Shown one piece after another: positions 28,391 through 37,446 of a stretch of DNA of 64,000 nucleotides (positions are counted from its first letter, which is position 1; each line of letters begins with the position of its first letter). The stretch is taken from the NCBI GenBank assembly GCA_951812965.1, contig OX638341.1, positions 124,001-188,000 on the forward strand. The letters are read 5' to 3'. This DNA comes from an uncultured Pseudohongiella sp. GTDB lineage: Bacteria; Pseudomonadota; Gammaproteobacteria; Pseudomonadales; Pseudohongiellaceae. The notes under the pieces were generated by a model. The model saw nothing but the letters and a program-made list of their open reading frames with translations, ran no database searches and was not told where the DNA came from. A program made the position numbers and the translations under genes.

Positions 28391-30160
28391 ATGATTTATG
28401 AGTATGTAGTAATCGCCGGCTATTTCCTGCTTGTCCTGGGAATCGGACTTTCGTTCAGGAAAATGGGCAAAAGGTCCACTAGCGATTACTTTCGTGGTGG
28501 CGGTCGCATGCTCTGGTGGATGGTCGGGTCAACGGCCTTCATGATGCAGTTTTCCGCCTGGACCTTTACGGGGGCGGCGGGCAAGGCCTTCTCAGATGGG
28601 TTTGCAGTCTGCCTCGTATTTCTTGCCAATACGTTTTCCTACTTTTGCGGTTGGGCATACTTTGCGCAGCGCTTTCGCCAGTTGCGCGTGGACACGCCTA
28701 CCGAAGCGATCAGGCGTCGATTCGGTCATCAGAATGAGCTTTTTTTCTCCTGGGCGCTGATCGTCTTCAGCCTGATCAACGCCGGAATATGGCTCAATGC
28801 GCTGGGCGTCTTTGCCAGCGCTGCATTCGGTGCCGATATCAGCATGACCATCCTTGTCACAGGGCTGACCGTGGTCTTTGTATCTGTACTTGCTGGAGCC
28901 TGGGGTGTCGTGGCATCCGATCTTGTGCAAACTCTGGTGGTGGCCGTGCTCTCCGTGGCTTGTGCGATAGTGGCGCTCGTCGAGGTCGGAGGCCCGGTCG
29001 AGCTGGTTGCCAATTTCCCCTCCGGCTTCTTGATGGGGCCGGATATGAACTACGGTCTGCTGCTGGTCGGAACCTTTGTGTTCTTTCTTGCCAAACAGCT
29101 CATTACCATTATGAACCTCCATGACTCCTTCCGCTTCTTGACGGCCAGGGATTCCGCCAATGCGCGCAAGGCAGCCTTGCTGGCGATGTGTTTGATGGGC
29201 GTGGGCAGCATCATCTGGTTCATACCCCCCTGGGCTTCGGCCATTCTTTACCCTGAAGCAGCCTCCGCTTACCCCGAACTGGGAAACAAGGCGGGCGATG
29301 CCATTTACCTTGTCTTCGCCCGCAACGCGATGCCGATCGGCACGGTCGGTATGTTGTTTGCCGGGCTGTTTGCGGCGTCCATGTCATCCATGGATTCTGC
29401 GCTGAACAAGAATGCTGGGATCTTTGTACGAAGTGTGTACCAGCCGTTTCTGGCTAAAAGGGGAAAACAGACGAATGACAGGAAGCTGTTAAGACTGAGC
29501 ATGATGCTCAGCCTGTTCAGCGGCGTTCTGGTTATTTTCATAGCCTCATTCTTCACATCACTGCAAGAACTTAGCCTGTTTGATCTGATGATGTCAGTAT
29601 CCACGATGATTCAGGTGCCGATTCTAATTCCTTTGATCGTTGGTCTCTTCGTAAGAAAAACCCCGCCCTGGGCACCATGGACGACAGTTTTGCTGGGTTT
29701 GTTCGTATCCTGGTTCATGACCGATGTGCTTACACCGCAAGTGTTTGCAGGCTGGATCGGCCTGCCGGAACTGACCTCGAGGGAAGCAGTCGATATGAAT
29801 CTTATGCTCACACTGGCGGCGCACATCTTTATTACTGCCGGTTTTTTCTGCCTTACAGCATATTTTTACAGAGAAGAAACCGATAGTGAGAAAACTCGGC
29901 TGGAGAGCTTCTTCAAGGATCTGGAAACCCCAGTGATCGCCGATGATGCCCAAGATGAATACGATTGCCGGCAAAGGAACAAGCTGGGTTCCATGGTCAT
30001 GATCATGGGCACAGGAATTTTGTTGATGGCGCTAATTCCCAACCCTCTCTCGGGGCGGATGATTTTTGTGTATTGCGCGCTGGTAATATTGAGCTTGGGC
30101 TATTTGTTAAAGGGAAGTATGCGACTGGAAGCCCGTGGCGACAATTCGCTATTGGAATGA
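28391..30160 (+). CDS. Sodium:solute symporter (SSS family), probable alginate-oligomer/uronate uptake
   Basis: 589 residues, 14-15 hydrophobic segments, with SSS landmarks DYFRGGGRMLWWMVGSTAFM near the N-terminus, the long TM region WGVVASDLVQTLVVAVLSVA and the sodium-binding FAASMSSMDSALNKNAG. An additional charged C-terminal segment (about residues 495-530) precedes one or two further helices. It lies directly upstream of a PL7 alginate lyase. SSS proteins next to alginate lyases (ToaA/ToaB type) import unsaturated uronates or short oligomers; that assignment is by context. Confidence 0.9.
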   Translation: MIYEYVVIAGYFLLVLGIGLSFRKMGKRSTSDYFRGGGRMLWWMVGSTAFMMQFSAWTFTGAAGKAFSDGFAVCLVFLANTFSYFCGWAYFAQRFRQLRVDTPTEAIRRRFGHQNELFFSWALIVFSLINAGIWLNALGVFASAAFGADISMTILVTGLTVVFVSVLAGAWGVVASDLVQTLVVAVLSVACAIVALVEVGGPVELVANFPSGFLMGPDMNYGLLLVGTFVFFLAKQLITIMNLHDSFRFLTARDSANARKAALLAMCLMGVGSIIWFIPPWASAILYPEAASAYPELGNKAGDAIYLVFARNAMPIGTVGMLFAGLFAASMSSMDSALNKNAGIFVRSVYQPFLAKRGKQTNDRKLLRLSMMLSLFSGVLVIFIASFFTSLQELSLFDLMMSVSTMIQVPILIPLIVGLFVRKTPPWAPWTTVLLGLFVSWFMTDVLTPQVFAGWIGLPELTSREAVDMNLMLTLAAHIFITAGFFCLTAYFYREETDSEKTRLESFFKDLETPVIADDAQDEYDCRQRNKLGSMVMIMGTGILLMALIPNPLSGRMIFVYCALVILSLGYLLKGSMRLEARGDNSLLE

Positions 30161-30177
30161 TTACAAGAGGCTACTGT

Positions 30178-31332
30178 ATGTTGAATATCAATAAAGTAAC
30201 GTTACTGATGATCGCCGTTATTACCTGCCTGGTGAGCCCAAGCTGCGCGAAACGTGATGCGCAGGCTCGGAGCACCGGTGAGAACGATCCGCCAGCGCAA
30301 GGCAACAGTGTTGAACTTGATTCATCAACACCGAGAATTGTGGAGGACGACGTGGAACGTTTTCCGGCGAGCGAGTTCGATCTGAGTAACTGGTCAATAA
30401 CCCTGCCTTTAGATCTCGATGGCGATGAAGTGGCCGATACGATCCGCGTCGCGGAAATCCAGACCTACTCCCATCCCGAGTTTTTCTATCTCGATGAGAA
30501 TGATCGCATGGTGTTTACCAGCCCAAACAAGGCGATTACGTCTCCCAACTCCACCAATACACGTAGTGAACTGCGATATGAGAGCCGGGGATCGGACAGT
30601 TCGATATCCACTTCATCGCCTAAAAATAACTTTGCGTTGGCGTCTCATGAAGATGCAGATCAATTTGCGTCCATAGGAAGCAGGATGGAGGCGACGCTGC
30701 AAGTTGATCAGGTATCCCTGCATGCAGGTCACCCCGAAAAACCTCCCGCCTACTCGGTGGTGATAGGGCAGATTCACGCGCTTCGCCGGGATGAAAAAAT
30801 GGACGGCTTCGGTTATGGCAACGAGCCGCTCAAGATTTCCTACAAGAAGTGGCCTGACCACGAAACCGGCTCCGTTTTTTGGGCTTATGAAAGAAACCTG
30901 CCTACGGATGACCCGAATCGGACAGACATTGCCTACGTTGTGTGGGGAAACAACTGGGATGACCCAACCGATCCCGGCGAACGCGGAATCGCATTGGGTG
31001 AGGTGTTCCGCTACACGGTCAATGTGCACGAAGACACGCTGCATCTGATCTTCGAGAGTGAAACCAAAGGTACGGTTCGACATCAGATCAATCTCGCTGA
31101 CAATGTCGATGCACATGGAAGCGTCGACACCGCCGACCATCCTCATGGCTATGCTCAAGAATCCCTTTACTTCAAAGCGGGCGCCTACAATCAATGCAGT
31201 ACATCAGAGGCCGATAGCTGGCGATATCCCACATGCCCAGGCACGGGCGACTGGGAATCGGATCAAGCCAATGGAGATTTCGTCCGGGCAAGATTCCATG
31301 GTTTAGTCGTGAGCGAATCCACGCCCATGTAG
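30178..31332 (+). CDS. Alginate lyase, PL7 family, lipoprotein
   Basis: 384 residues from the ATG at 30178, 17 bases after the symporter stop. The signal peptide ends at a lipobox-like LVSPSC (Cys23), followed by a Ser/Pro-rich linker to about residue 60. The three PL7 active-site motifs are all present: RSELR (129-133), QIH (198-200) and YFKAGAYNQ (331-339). Ile in QIH is generally linked to cleavage at guluronate-containing sites. Predicted to be anchored in the outer membrane or its periplasmic face and to cut alginate by beta-elimination. Confidence 0.93.
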   Translation: MLNINKVTLLMIAVITCLVSPSCAKRDAQARSTGENDPPAQGNSVELDSSTPRIVEDDVERFPASEFDLSNWSITLPLDLDGDEVADTIRVAEIQTYSHPEFFYLDENDRMVFTSPNKAITSPNSTNTRSELRYESRGSDSSISTSSPKNNFALASHEDADQFASIGSRMEATLQVDQVSLHAGHPEKPPAYSVVIGQIHALRRDEKMDGFGYGNEPLKISYKKWPDHETGSVFWAYERNLPTDDPNRTDIAYVVWGNNWDDPTDPGERGIALGEVFRYTVNVHEDTLHLIFESETKGTVRHQINLADNVDAHGSVDTADHPHGYAQESLYFKAGAYNQCSTSEADSWRYPTCPGTGDWESDQANGDFVRARFHGLVVSESTPM

Positions 31333-31455
31333 ACCAACAGATAGTTGGCGAACAGGAATCTACGAATTTTGAGACACTCTCTCTGGATCGCTCCGTCTGG
31401 CGTCCACGAATTTTCGCTAGAATTACCATTCTTGTTCGACGCGTGGAGAACAACC

Positions 31456-32718
31456 ATGAAAAACGTTTCACCGATCGTAATTCTGGTCACTCAGCTACTT
31501 GCGCTGGCGCCTGTTGCGACAGCCGCTACGCTTGACGAAAAGATCGACGAGACGCTCGCCTTCGCGCAAGTGCAGTTGGAACAACACGCCCAACGAAGCG
31601 GCCCCATGCGGTTCACCTGTTATACGGAACCGTCGGGCAAGTGGGAAGACAGAGGCTTGGAAGGGTGGTGCTGCGGCTTTTCGGCGGGCCTGATGTGGAT
31701 GATGTACAGCTACACCGGGGACGAGAAGTGGGCAAACTACGGGCGGGATTGGAACGACTCGATTCGGCCGAGAGCGACGGCAACGGACAACGACATCGGA
31801 TTCCAGGTGTACAACGCTTTCGGGTACGCGCTTCGGTACGCTTCGACCGCGCTGTCGGAAGAAGAGATTCGAGACTACGAAGGTGTCATCCGTTGGGCCA
31901 GCGAGACGTTTACGGCGCAGCGGTACAATGCTCACGTTGGCGGATTTCGCGCGTGGCCGGCGTTGTTTTTCAAGCCCTACGAGGGCGAGTTTGAGATCAA
32001 CAGCGACATGGTGATGAACATGGAGCTGCCGATTTACGTTGCGACGACGACCGGGGACATGAATCTCGTTGACAAAGTCACGCGCCATGCGGAGACGACA
32101 TGGCGGCACAACGTGTACAAGCCAGGCGACGCTCAATGGGAACGGCCCTCCAGCGAGGAATATGTTCCGCGCAAACATGGAAGTCACTGGCATGTAGTCG
32201 GTTTTGATCCTGAAACAGGATCGGTGATCAACAAGCGGACCGAGCAGGGGGACAGGACGGAGAGCACGTGGTCGCGAGGTCAGGCCTGGTTAATCTACGG
32301 TTACACCATGCTATATCGATACACCGGCTATGAGACCATGTTGCAGCGGGCCGAGTTCAGTTTCGACTACTTCATCTCCGCCCTGACAGCGCAATCCGAA
32401 GACCATATCCCTTACTCGGATTTCGACGCTCCGGTCAATGAGTCGCATCCGCTGGACACAGCGGCCGCGGCGATCGTCGCGTCGGCGGCGATTGAGCTGT
32501 ATCAGTTCACGAAGGAAGAGAAATACCTGAACGCCACGGAGAACATGCTCAACGATTTGACTTCGCCGCCGTACCTGGCCACCAATACGTCGTTCGAATC
32601 GGTGTTGACGCGAGGGTCCCACAGTTACGACAGGCACTCAGAGGCTGGAACCATTTTCGGCGACTTCTACCTCGTTGAAGCGATGTTGCGGTACAAAGCG
32701 CTCAAGGCTGGAGAATAA
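31456..32718 (+). CDS. GH88-type unsaturated uronyl hydrolase
   Basis: 420 residues from the ATG at 31456, with GTGGAG before it. Sec signal peptide ends near VATA|ATL. The (alpha/alpha)6 family pattern is visible: DNDIGFQVY (Asp113) and NSDMVMNMELPIY (Asp184) fit the two catalytic aspartates, and TWSRGQAWLIYGYTMLY is the GH88 active-site helix. GH88 removes unsaturated glucuronyl residues left by lyases on glucuronate-containing polymers; it is not needed for pure alginate. The 123-bp leader separates it from PL7. It converges with edd. Confidence 0.87.
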   Translation: MKNVSPIVILVTQLLALAPVATAATLDEKIDETLAFAQVQLEQHAQRSGPMRFTCYTEPSGKWEDRGLEGWCCGFSAGLMWMMYSYTGDEKWANYGRDWNDSIRPRATATDNDIGFQVYNAFGYALRYASTALSEEEIRDYEGVIRWASETFTAQRYNAHVGGFRAWPALFFKPYEGEFEINSDMVMNMELPIYVATTTGDMNLVDKVTRHAETTWRHNVYKPGDAQWERPSSEEYVPRKHGSHWHVVGFDPETGSVINKRTEQGDRTESTWSRGQAWLIYGYTMLYRYTGYETMLQRAEFSFDYFISALTAQSEDHIPYSDFDAPVNESHPLDTAAAAIVASAAIELYQFTKEEKYLNATENMLNDLTSPPYLATNTSFESVLTRGSHSYDRHSEAGTIFGDFYLVEAMLRYKALKAGE

Positions 32719-32759
32719 GCCGGTTCGCGGCGCGAAGCGTTTTCGCATCGGTCTTCTGT

Positions 32760-34610
32760 TCAATCTTCGTTCTTCCGAATATGGGCAACGGTCCAGCCCG
32801 TGTCATCGAACAATACAGTGGCTCCCATTTCCGGCGGGGACACCAGATGGCGGAAATTGGCGAACAATTCCCTCCCTACGCCTCGGGTCGCACATTCCTC
32901 GGCAACGGCCCCGGTTCGCGCACTGATCGCTTTCGCGTTCACGAGGCAGTCAAGCGTCCCCGCATTGGCGTCCAGTCGAATCATATCGCCGTCCTTCAGT
33001 TTACCGATCAGACCTCCAGCGGCTGCTTCGGGCGAAAGGTGGATCGCCGCCGGCACCTTGCCCGAGGCGCCGGACATTCTGCCGTCGGTAACCAACGCCA
33101 CCTTGAAGCCGCGGTCCTGCAAGGATCCGAGCAAGGGCGTCAAGCCGTGCAGCTCTGGCATGCCATTGGCGCGCGGGCCCTGAAATCTGACTACCACCAC
33201 GCAATCACGCTCAATCTCGCCGGACTCGAATTTCAGTTTCAATGCTTGCTGGCTGTCGACCACAACTGCCGGCGCCTGGATAATCCGGTGTTCTTCAGCC
33301 ACTGCCGAAACCTTGATCATGCTCCTGCCCAGATTGCCCCTCAGCAGGCGCAGACCCCCTTGTTCCGCGAACGGTTCGCCGGCCGGTCGCAATACCGAAG
33401 GGTCCAGGCTCGCGACGGCGGCCTTTCGCCAAATCAGCCTACCGCCTTCAAGCACTGGTTCAACGGAAAATTCCGCCAAATTCTCACCCCAGACCGTGCG
33501 CGCCTTGCCATGCAGCAGGCCTGCGGTCAGCAGTTCCCTGAATAGGAAACCGGCGCCGCCGGCAGCGTGGAAACGATTGATGTCAGCTTCGCCATTTGGA
33601 TAGATCCGGCACAGTAACGGCACGACTTTCGAAAGCGCGTCGAAGTCGTCCCAATTGATGCGGATGCCGGCTGCCCGCGCCATGGCGACCAGATGAATGC
33701 CATGATTGGTCGAACCGCCGGAAGCGAGCAATACGACCATGGCGTTGACGATCGAACGCTCGTCGATGACTTCTCCCACTGGGCGGGGATCGCCTGCCTG
33801 TGCGGTGATACGGGTGAGTTGGCGGCAGGCCTCCTCCGTCAGGGCATCGCGCAATGGCGTGTTCGGGTTGACGAAAGACCCCCCTGGCAGTTGCAGGCCC
33901 ATGACTTCCATCAGCAATTGATTGCTGTTGGCAGTACCATAGAAGGTGCAGGTGCCGGGGCTGTGGTAGGAGGCGGCCTCAGCATCGAGCAGTTCGTCCC
34001 GGCCGATCTTTCCTTCGGCGAACTGCTGGCGCACACTGGCCTTTTCCTTGTTGGGCATGCCTGAAGGCATGGGGCCCGCGGGCGCGAACATCGCCGGAAG
34101 ATGACCGAAACGCAAGGCGCCGATGAACAGGCCGGGAACGATCTTGTCGCAGATTCCCAGCATCATAACGCCATCGAACATCTGGTGGGATAGCGCAATG
34201 GCGGTTGCCTGGGCGATGTTGTCGCGGCTGAACAGGCTCAATTCCATTCCCGCCTGGCCCTGTGTAATGCCGTCGCACATGGCCGGAACGCCGCCGGCAA
34301 CCTGGGCGGTGGAGCCAAGCTCGCGGATGTGGCGCTTGATCCGGGCTGGAAAATCAGCGTAGGGCTGATGCGCCGAAAGCATGTCATTATAGGCGGTGAC
34401 AATGCCGATGTTGGCGGAATTTGCGAGCCGGATGCGGTTCTTGTCCGCCAGTTCGCAGGCGGCGAAACCGTGGGCGAGATTACCGCAACTCAGACGCGTT
34501 CGCTCCGGCTGATTCAGGCCGGCATCCCTGATCTGCCCCAGGTAGCGGCTCCGGTCCTCACGACTGCGATCCACGATTCGGCGGGTAATTTCGCGCACAA
34601 CGGGATTCAT
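32760..34610 (-). CDS. edd: Phosphogluconate dehydratase (Edd)
   Basis: 616 residues of the IlvD/Edd family, converting 6-phosphogluconate to KDPG in the Entner-Doudoroff pathway. Motifs: SANIGIVTAYNDMLSAHQP, MCDGITQGQAGMELS, LGICDKIVPG, SPGTCTFYGTANSNQ (Fe-S cysteines among these), and VTDGRMSGASGKVPAAIH. Length is typical of Edd rather than IlvD. It follows gntK by 24 bases, so gluconate can be phosphorylated and dehydrated by one operon. Last gene of the Nramp2-PL17-gntK-edd transcript. Confidence 0.96.
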   Translation of the reverse strand: MNPVVREITRRIVDRSREDRSRYLGQIRDAGLNQPERTRLSCGNLAHGFAACELADKNRIRLANSANIGIVTAYNDMLSAHQPYADFPARIKRHIRELGSTAQVAGGVPAMCDGITQGQAGMELSLFSRDNIAQATAIALSHQMFDGVMMLGICDKIVPGLFIGALRFGHLPAMFAPAGPMPSGMPNKEKASVRQQFAEGKIGRDELLDAEAASYHSPGTCTFYGTANSNQLLMEVMGLQLPGGSFVNPNTPLRDALTEEACRQLTRITAQAGDPRPVGEVIDERSIVNAMVVLLASGGSTNHGIHLVAMARAAGIRINWDDFDALSKVVPLLCRIYPNGEADINRFHAAGGAGFLFRELLTAGLLHGKARTVWGENLAEFSVEPVLEGGRLIWRKAAVASLDPSVLRPAGEPFAEQGGLRLLRGNLGRSMIKVSAVAEEHRIIQAPAVVVDSQQALKLKFESGEIERDCVVVVRFQGPRANGMPELHGLTPLLGSLQDRGFKVALVTDGRMSGASGKVPAAIHLSPEAAAGGLIGKLKDGDMIRLDANAGTLDCLVNAKAISARTGAVAEECATRGVGRELFANFRHLVSPPEMGATVLFDDTGWTVAHIRKNED

Positions 34611-34634
34611 GTACGAGCCCCCTGGCCCATCGAG

Positions 34635-35120
34635 TCAGTTCCCGAGCCGTTGCAACACATCGCTCAGGATTGCTTCCGGCGCGGCGCCGGCATCATACAG
34701 CCAGCCGTAATCCGGCGCCTCGTATTCATCGAATTGCGATTCGAGAAGTGCGGCGTCAAAGAAATGTCCCTTGCGCGACCTCAATCTTGCGCCGATCAGT
34801 GACCGCGAGCCATGCAGAACGATCCACGTAATCGGGGCTGAGCATTTTCTGGACAATTCCAAGCGGTGGATTTCCTTCAAAGCCGAACAGGCAAGTATCG
34901 CGCCACCTCCCTCGTTCCACGCGGCAAGTTTACTCGCAAGAATCTCAAGCCATGGCTGCCGATCATAGTCGCATAGTGGAATTCCGCTACGCATTTTCCG
35001 TACATTGGAACGGGGATGAAAGTCGTCCGCGTCGAAAAAAGGGACATTCAATGCTTCAGACAACAATCGGCCTATCGTCGTTTTTCCGGTGCCGGCGACA
35101 CCACAAACAATGATAATCAC
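34635..35120 (-). CDS. gntK: Gluconokinase (GntK type)
   Basis: 161 residues starting with GTG. P-loop GVAGTGKTTIGRLL at the N-terminus, FFDADDFHPRSNVRKM and GIPLCDYDRQPWL (usual GIPLtDeDRxPWL, here with Cys and Tyr), then CSALKEIHR. The C-terminal GHFFDAALLESQFDEYEAP is typical. It makes 6-phosphogluconate for Edd downstream. It lies 64 bases after PL17, showing that gluconate use is wired into the alginate operon. Confidence 0.93.
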   Translation of the reverse strand: MIIIVCGVAGTGKTTIGRLLSEALNVPFFDADDFHPRSNVRKMRSGIPLCDYDRQPWLEILASKLAAWNEGGGAILACSALKEIHRLELSRKCSAPITWIVLHGSRSLIGARLRSRKGHFFDAALLESQFDEYEAPDYGWLYDAGAAPEAILSDVLQRLGN

Positions 35121-35184
35121 GTTTACTCGATACTTCCTGGCGTTGGTGGCCGAACGGTCAAGGGTAGTTTCACTGAATCGACCG

Positions 35185-37446
35185 CTAGTTGATCCTCGTA
35201 TAGTGGAACGGCCCGGTCCAGTCGAACGTCCGGCTGTCTATTTCCAGCCGGTGCGCGGCAGCGGTGGATGAGTCCGTATTCGACAGAATGAAGATAACGG
35301 TTTGTCCACTCGAGTCCTCCATCGTAACCGCGGTGTAGTCCCGGTCGTCGTGAATGACTTTCAGTTCGGCGACATTGCTGTTTGCATTGCGCGCGATTTC
35401 GGAAACCGGGCTGTAATTGCCGTGCGGCTCCAGAATCGAGACGAAAATCGTATTGCCAGCGCCCTTCCTGCGAATCATCAAGGCTGCATCCCTGCGCAGA
35501 TTGTAATCGGGGTCGTTCGCGCCGATTCTCGTAAAGAGCAATTCATCGCTTGATTCGGTAGCGGAAGTCAGCGTGTAGAAACCTCGCTTGCCCAGCCAGG
35601 AGAACTTCGCGTTGCCGGAGACTGGCGTCCCTGCCGCTTCCAGATACAGATGCTGATACCCGTTCTCTTCCCCCAGGGCCGCCAGTTCGGCTTGCGCCTC
35701 GAATGCAAAATTGGCCGTAATCGCCTGGCCCATGAAATAGAAAGGTAGGTCGTATTGATTTTCTCCGCCTGAGTTCACTTTCAAAATGTCCAGCACATAG
35801 GGTTTTTCGAAACTCTCTCCCTTGATCATGGCCATGGTCCGGAGCATTTCCGTACCGGGATAGGCATTGGTTTCCCTGGCGCTTACGACCTGCACATCGT
35901 CGGCCGCCGCATCGAAAAAATGCAACTCCGAGTGATGTCTGCTGCCGATTTCGTACCGGCCTTCAAAATGCGAAATTTCATTTTGGGTAAGCGTGTTGTG
36001 CGCGATTGTCTGTTTTGCCCAGGTGGTGTTTTCCTCCAGGTAATTGCCGCCGCCTTTCTGCTCGATGTTGACGAATCGCGCCATACCATAGTCCTGGAAG
36101 ACTTCTTCACCCTGCTCGAACAGGGAAAACGACAACTTGTCGTAGTGTCCGTGGCTCAATCCCTGGGCGGAATACTTGAATACCAGCGTGAGCGCTTCAT
36201 CGCCTTGGCGCAGGATGGCCACGCCACCCTGATTGCCGTCGGCGCCATCGGAGAGATTCAGAGAGCGCTTCGTGAAAGGCCGCGAGGCGCCATCGCGAAT
36301 TCCCTTCGCAACGGAAAAGCCCGCGTCATTCAGGAGTACCTGGCCCTGCTGTTCTGCGATGTTCAGGAGTTGCGGGTCGCCTCCGCCGAAATGGTAGGCG
36401 ACATTCACGGCCGAAACCAATTCCCGGGAATGGTAGGACATGCCTTTCTGGCCGTCGTTAAGCGGAAAAAACTCTCCGTCCGCGTCGGACAGATTCAACA
36501 GCACGTCAACGGACCGGAGCAGTACCCTATTCTTGTGTTGGAAGATACCCAGTTCCGGTTTCACGTTCTGCAGACCGACCGCAAAAATCAGGAACGGGTA
36601 CATGGCATATCGCTGGTAGTACGGACCTTCGGTGTAATAGCCTTCCGGCGAAAACGGCTCGTCGATATTAGCCAGAAATCCAGCCTGCTGCCCTTCCTCC
36701 CTGATAAATCCGCCGTCATCGTCCCTGGCGCCCGCGACAAGACTGTCATCCTCGATGCCGTACAACGCTCGCTGGACCAGATCGTCGTCTCCCATGACCA
36801 GGCCGATCATACCCACGGCCGCCGCGCCCCAGGTGCTGTGGTTATGCACCCGATTGAAGAACTGCGGGTTTTCTACGGAAATGAAATCGGCGAAAGGACG
36901 AAACAGGTTGTCCTCGAGTTGTGCACGTTCCTCGGGGGACAGCCAGTCATGGATCGCATCGTAGGCCTGACTCATGTACACCAGCCAGTTTGCTTCGTTC
37001 AGGCACTGCCAGAAAAGTTTTCCTCTCGCGTATGACCGTTCCTGCGGATGCAAGGGAAGATCCGGATACATTTCCTCGTATTGAAACAGCATGTCGCGAA
37101 CGTAAACCGCATACTTCTCGTCCTCCAGAATCTGGAAGAGCATTCCCGCTTTTTCGGCAATCAGAAAATTCTGTTTATGCCGTTCATGGGTATAGCCGCC
37201 TGAAAAATCCTTCGGGATCGGGGTATCTATTCCCATGGCGAATTCGGCATCCACTTCTGCCTGGACCGATCGCAGCGTGGCGTCAAAAAGGGGAATCTTG
37301 CCCAATTCCTCCCTGATCTGTTCGACGCCTGCCCTGGTCATGATCAAGTTGGGATGTTCCGCCGAATGCGACGCCGCTGATACAGTGAGCGCCGACACAA
37401 TTAATACTGCGGACGAGAACTTACGGATTTTCATAGGGTCGCTCAC
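35185..37446 (-). CDS. Oligoalginate lyase, PL17 family
   Basis: 753 residues. Signal peptide (VLIVSALTVSAASHSA), then an (alpha/alpha)-toroid alginate_lyase domain and a C-terminal heparinase II/III-like beta-sandwich. Active-site residues of the exolytic PL17 enzymes are visible: Asn202-His203 (NHSTWGAA), the tyrosines in YYTEGPYYQRYA (270-281) and the HGHYDKLSF histidines. It should release unsaturated monomer from oligomers. The first start is GTG at 37446, whose bases overlap the Nramp2 TGA (GTGA); an ATG four codons later (37434) is the alternative. Confidence 0.94.
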   Translation of the reverse strand: MSDPMKIRKFSSAVLIVSALTVSAASHSAEHPNLIMTRAGVEQIREELGKIPLFDATLRSVQAEVDAEFAMGIDTPIPKDFSGGYTHERHKQNFLIAEKAGMLFQILEDEKYAVYVRDMLFQYEEMYPDLPLHPQERSYARGKLFWQCLNEANWLVYMSQAYDAIHDWLSPEERAQLEDNLFRPFADFISVENPQFFNRVHNHSTWGAAAVGMIGLVMGDDDLVQRALYGIEDDSLVAGARDDDGGFIREEGQQAGFLANIDEPFSPEGYYTEGPYYQRYAMYPFLIFAVGLQNVKPELGIFQHKNRVLLRSVDVLLNLSDADGEFFPLNDGQKGMSYHSRELVSAVNVAYHFGGGDPQLLNIAEQQGQVLLNDAGFSVAKGIRDGASRPFTKRSLNLSDGADGNQGGVAILRQGDEALTLVFKYSAQGLSHGHYDKLSFSLFEQGEEVFQDYGMARFVNIEQKGGGNYLEENTTWAKQTIAHNTLTQNEISHFEGRYEIGSRHHSELHFFDAAADDVQVVSARETNAYPGTEMLRTMAMIKGESFEKPYVLDILKVNSGGENQYDLPFYFMGQAITANFAFEAQAELAALGEENGYQHLYLEAAGTPVSGNAKFSWLGKRGFYTLTSATESSDELLFTRIGANDPDYNLRRDAALMIRRKGAGNTIFVSILEPHGNYSPVSEIARNANSNVAELKVIHDDRDYTAVTMEDSSGQTVIFILSNTDSSTAAAHRLEIDSRTFDWTGPFHYTRIN

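Noticed and set aside
35920-37035. 371-codon plus-strand open frame
   Set aside because: Antisense to the well-supported PL17 gene, whose catalytic motifs are intact.
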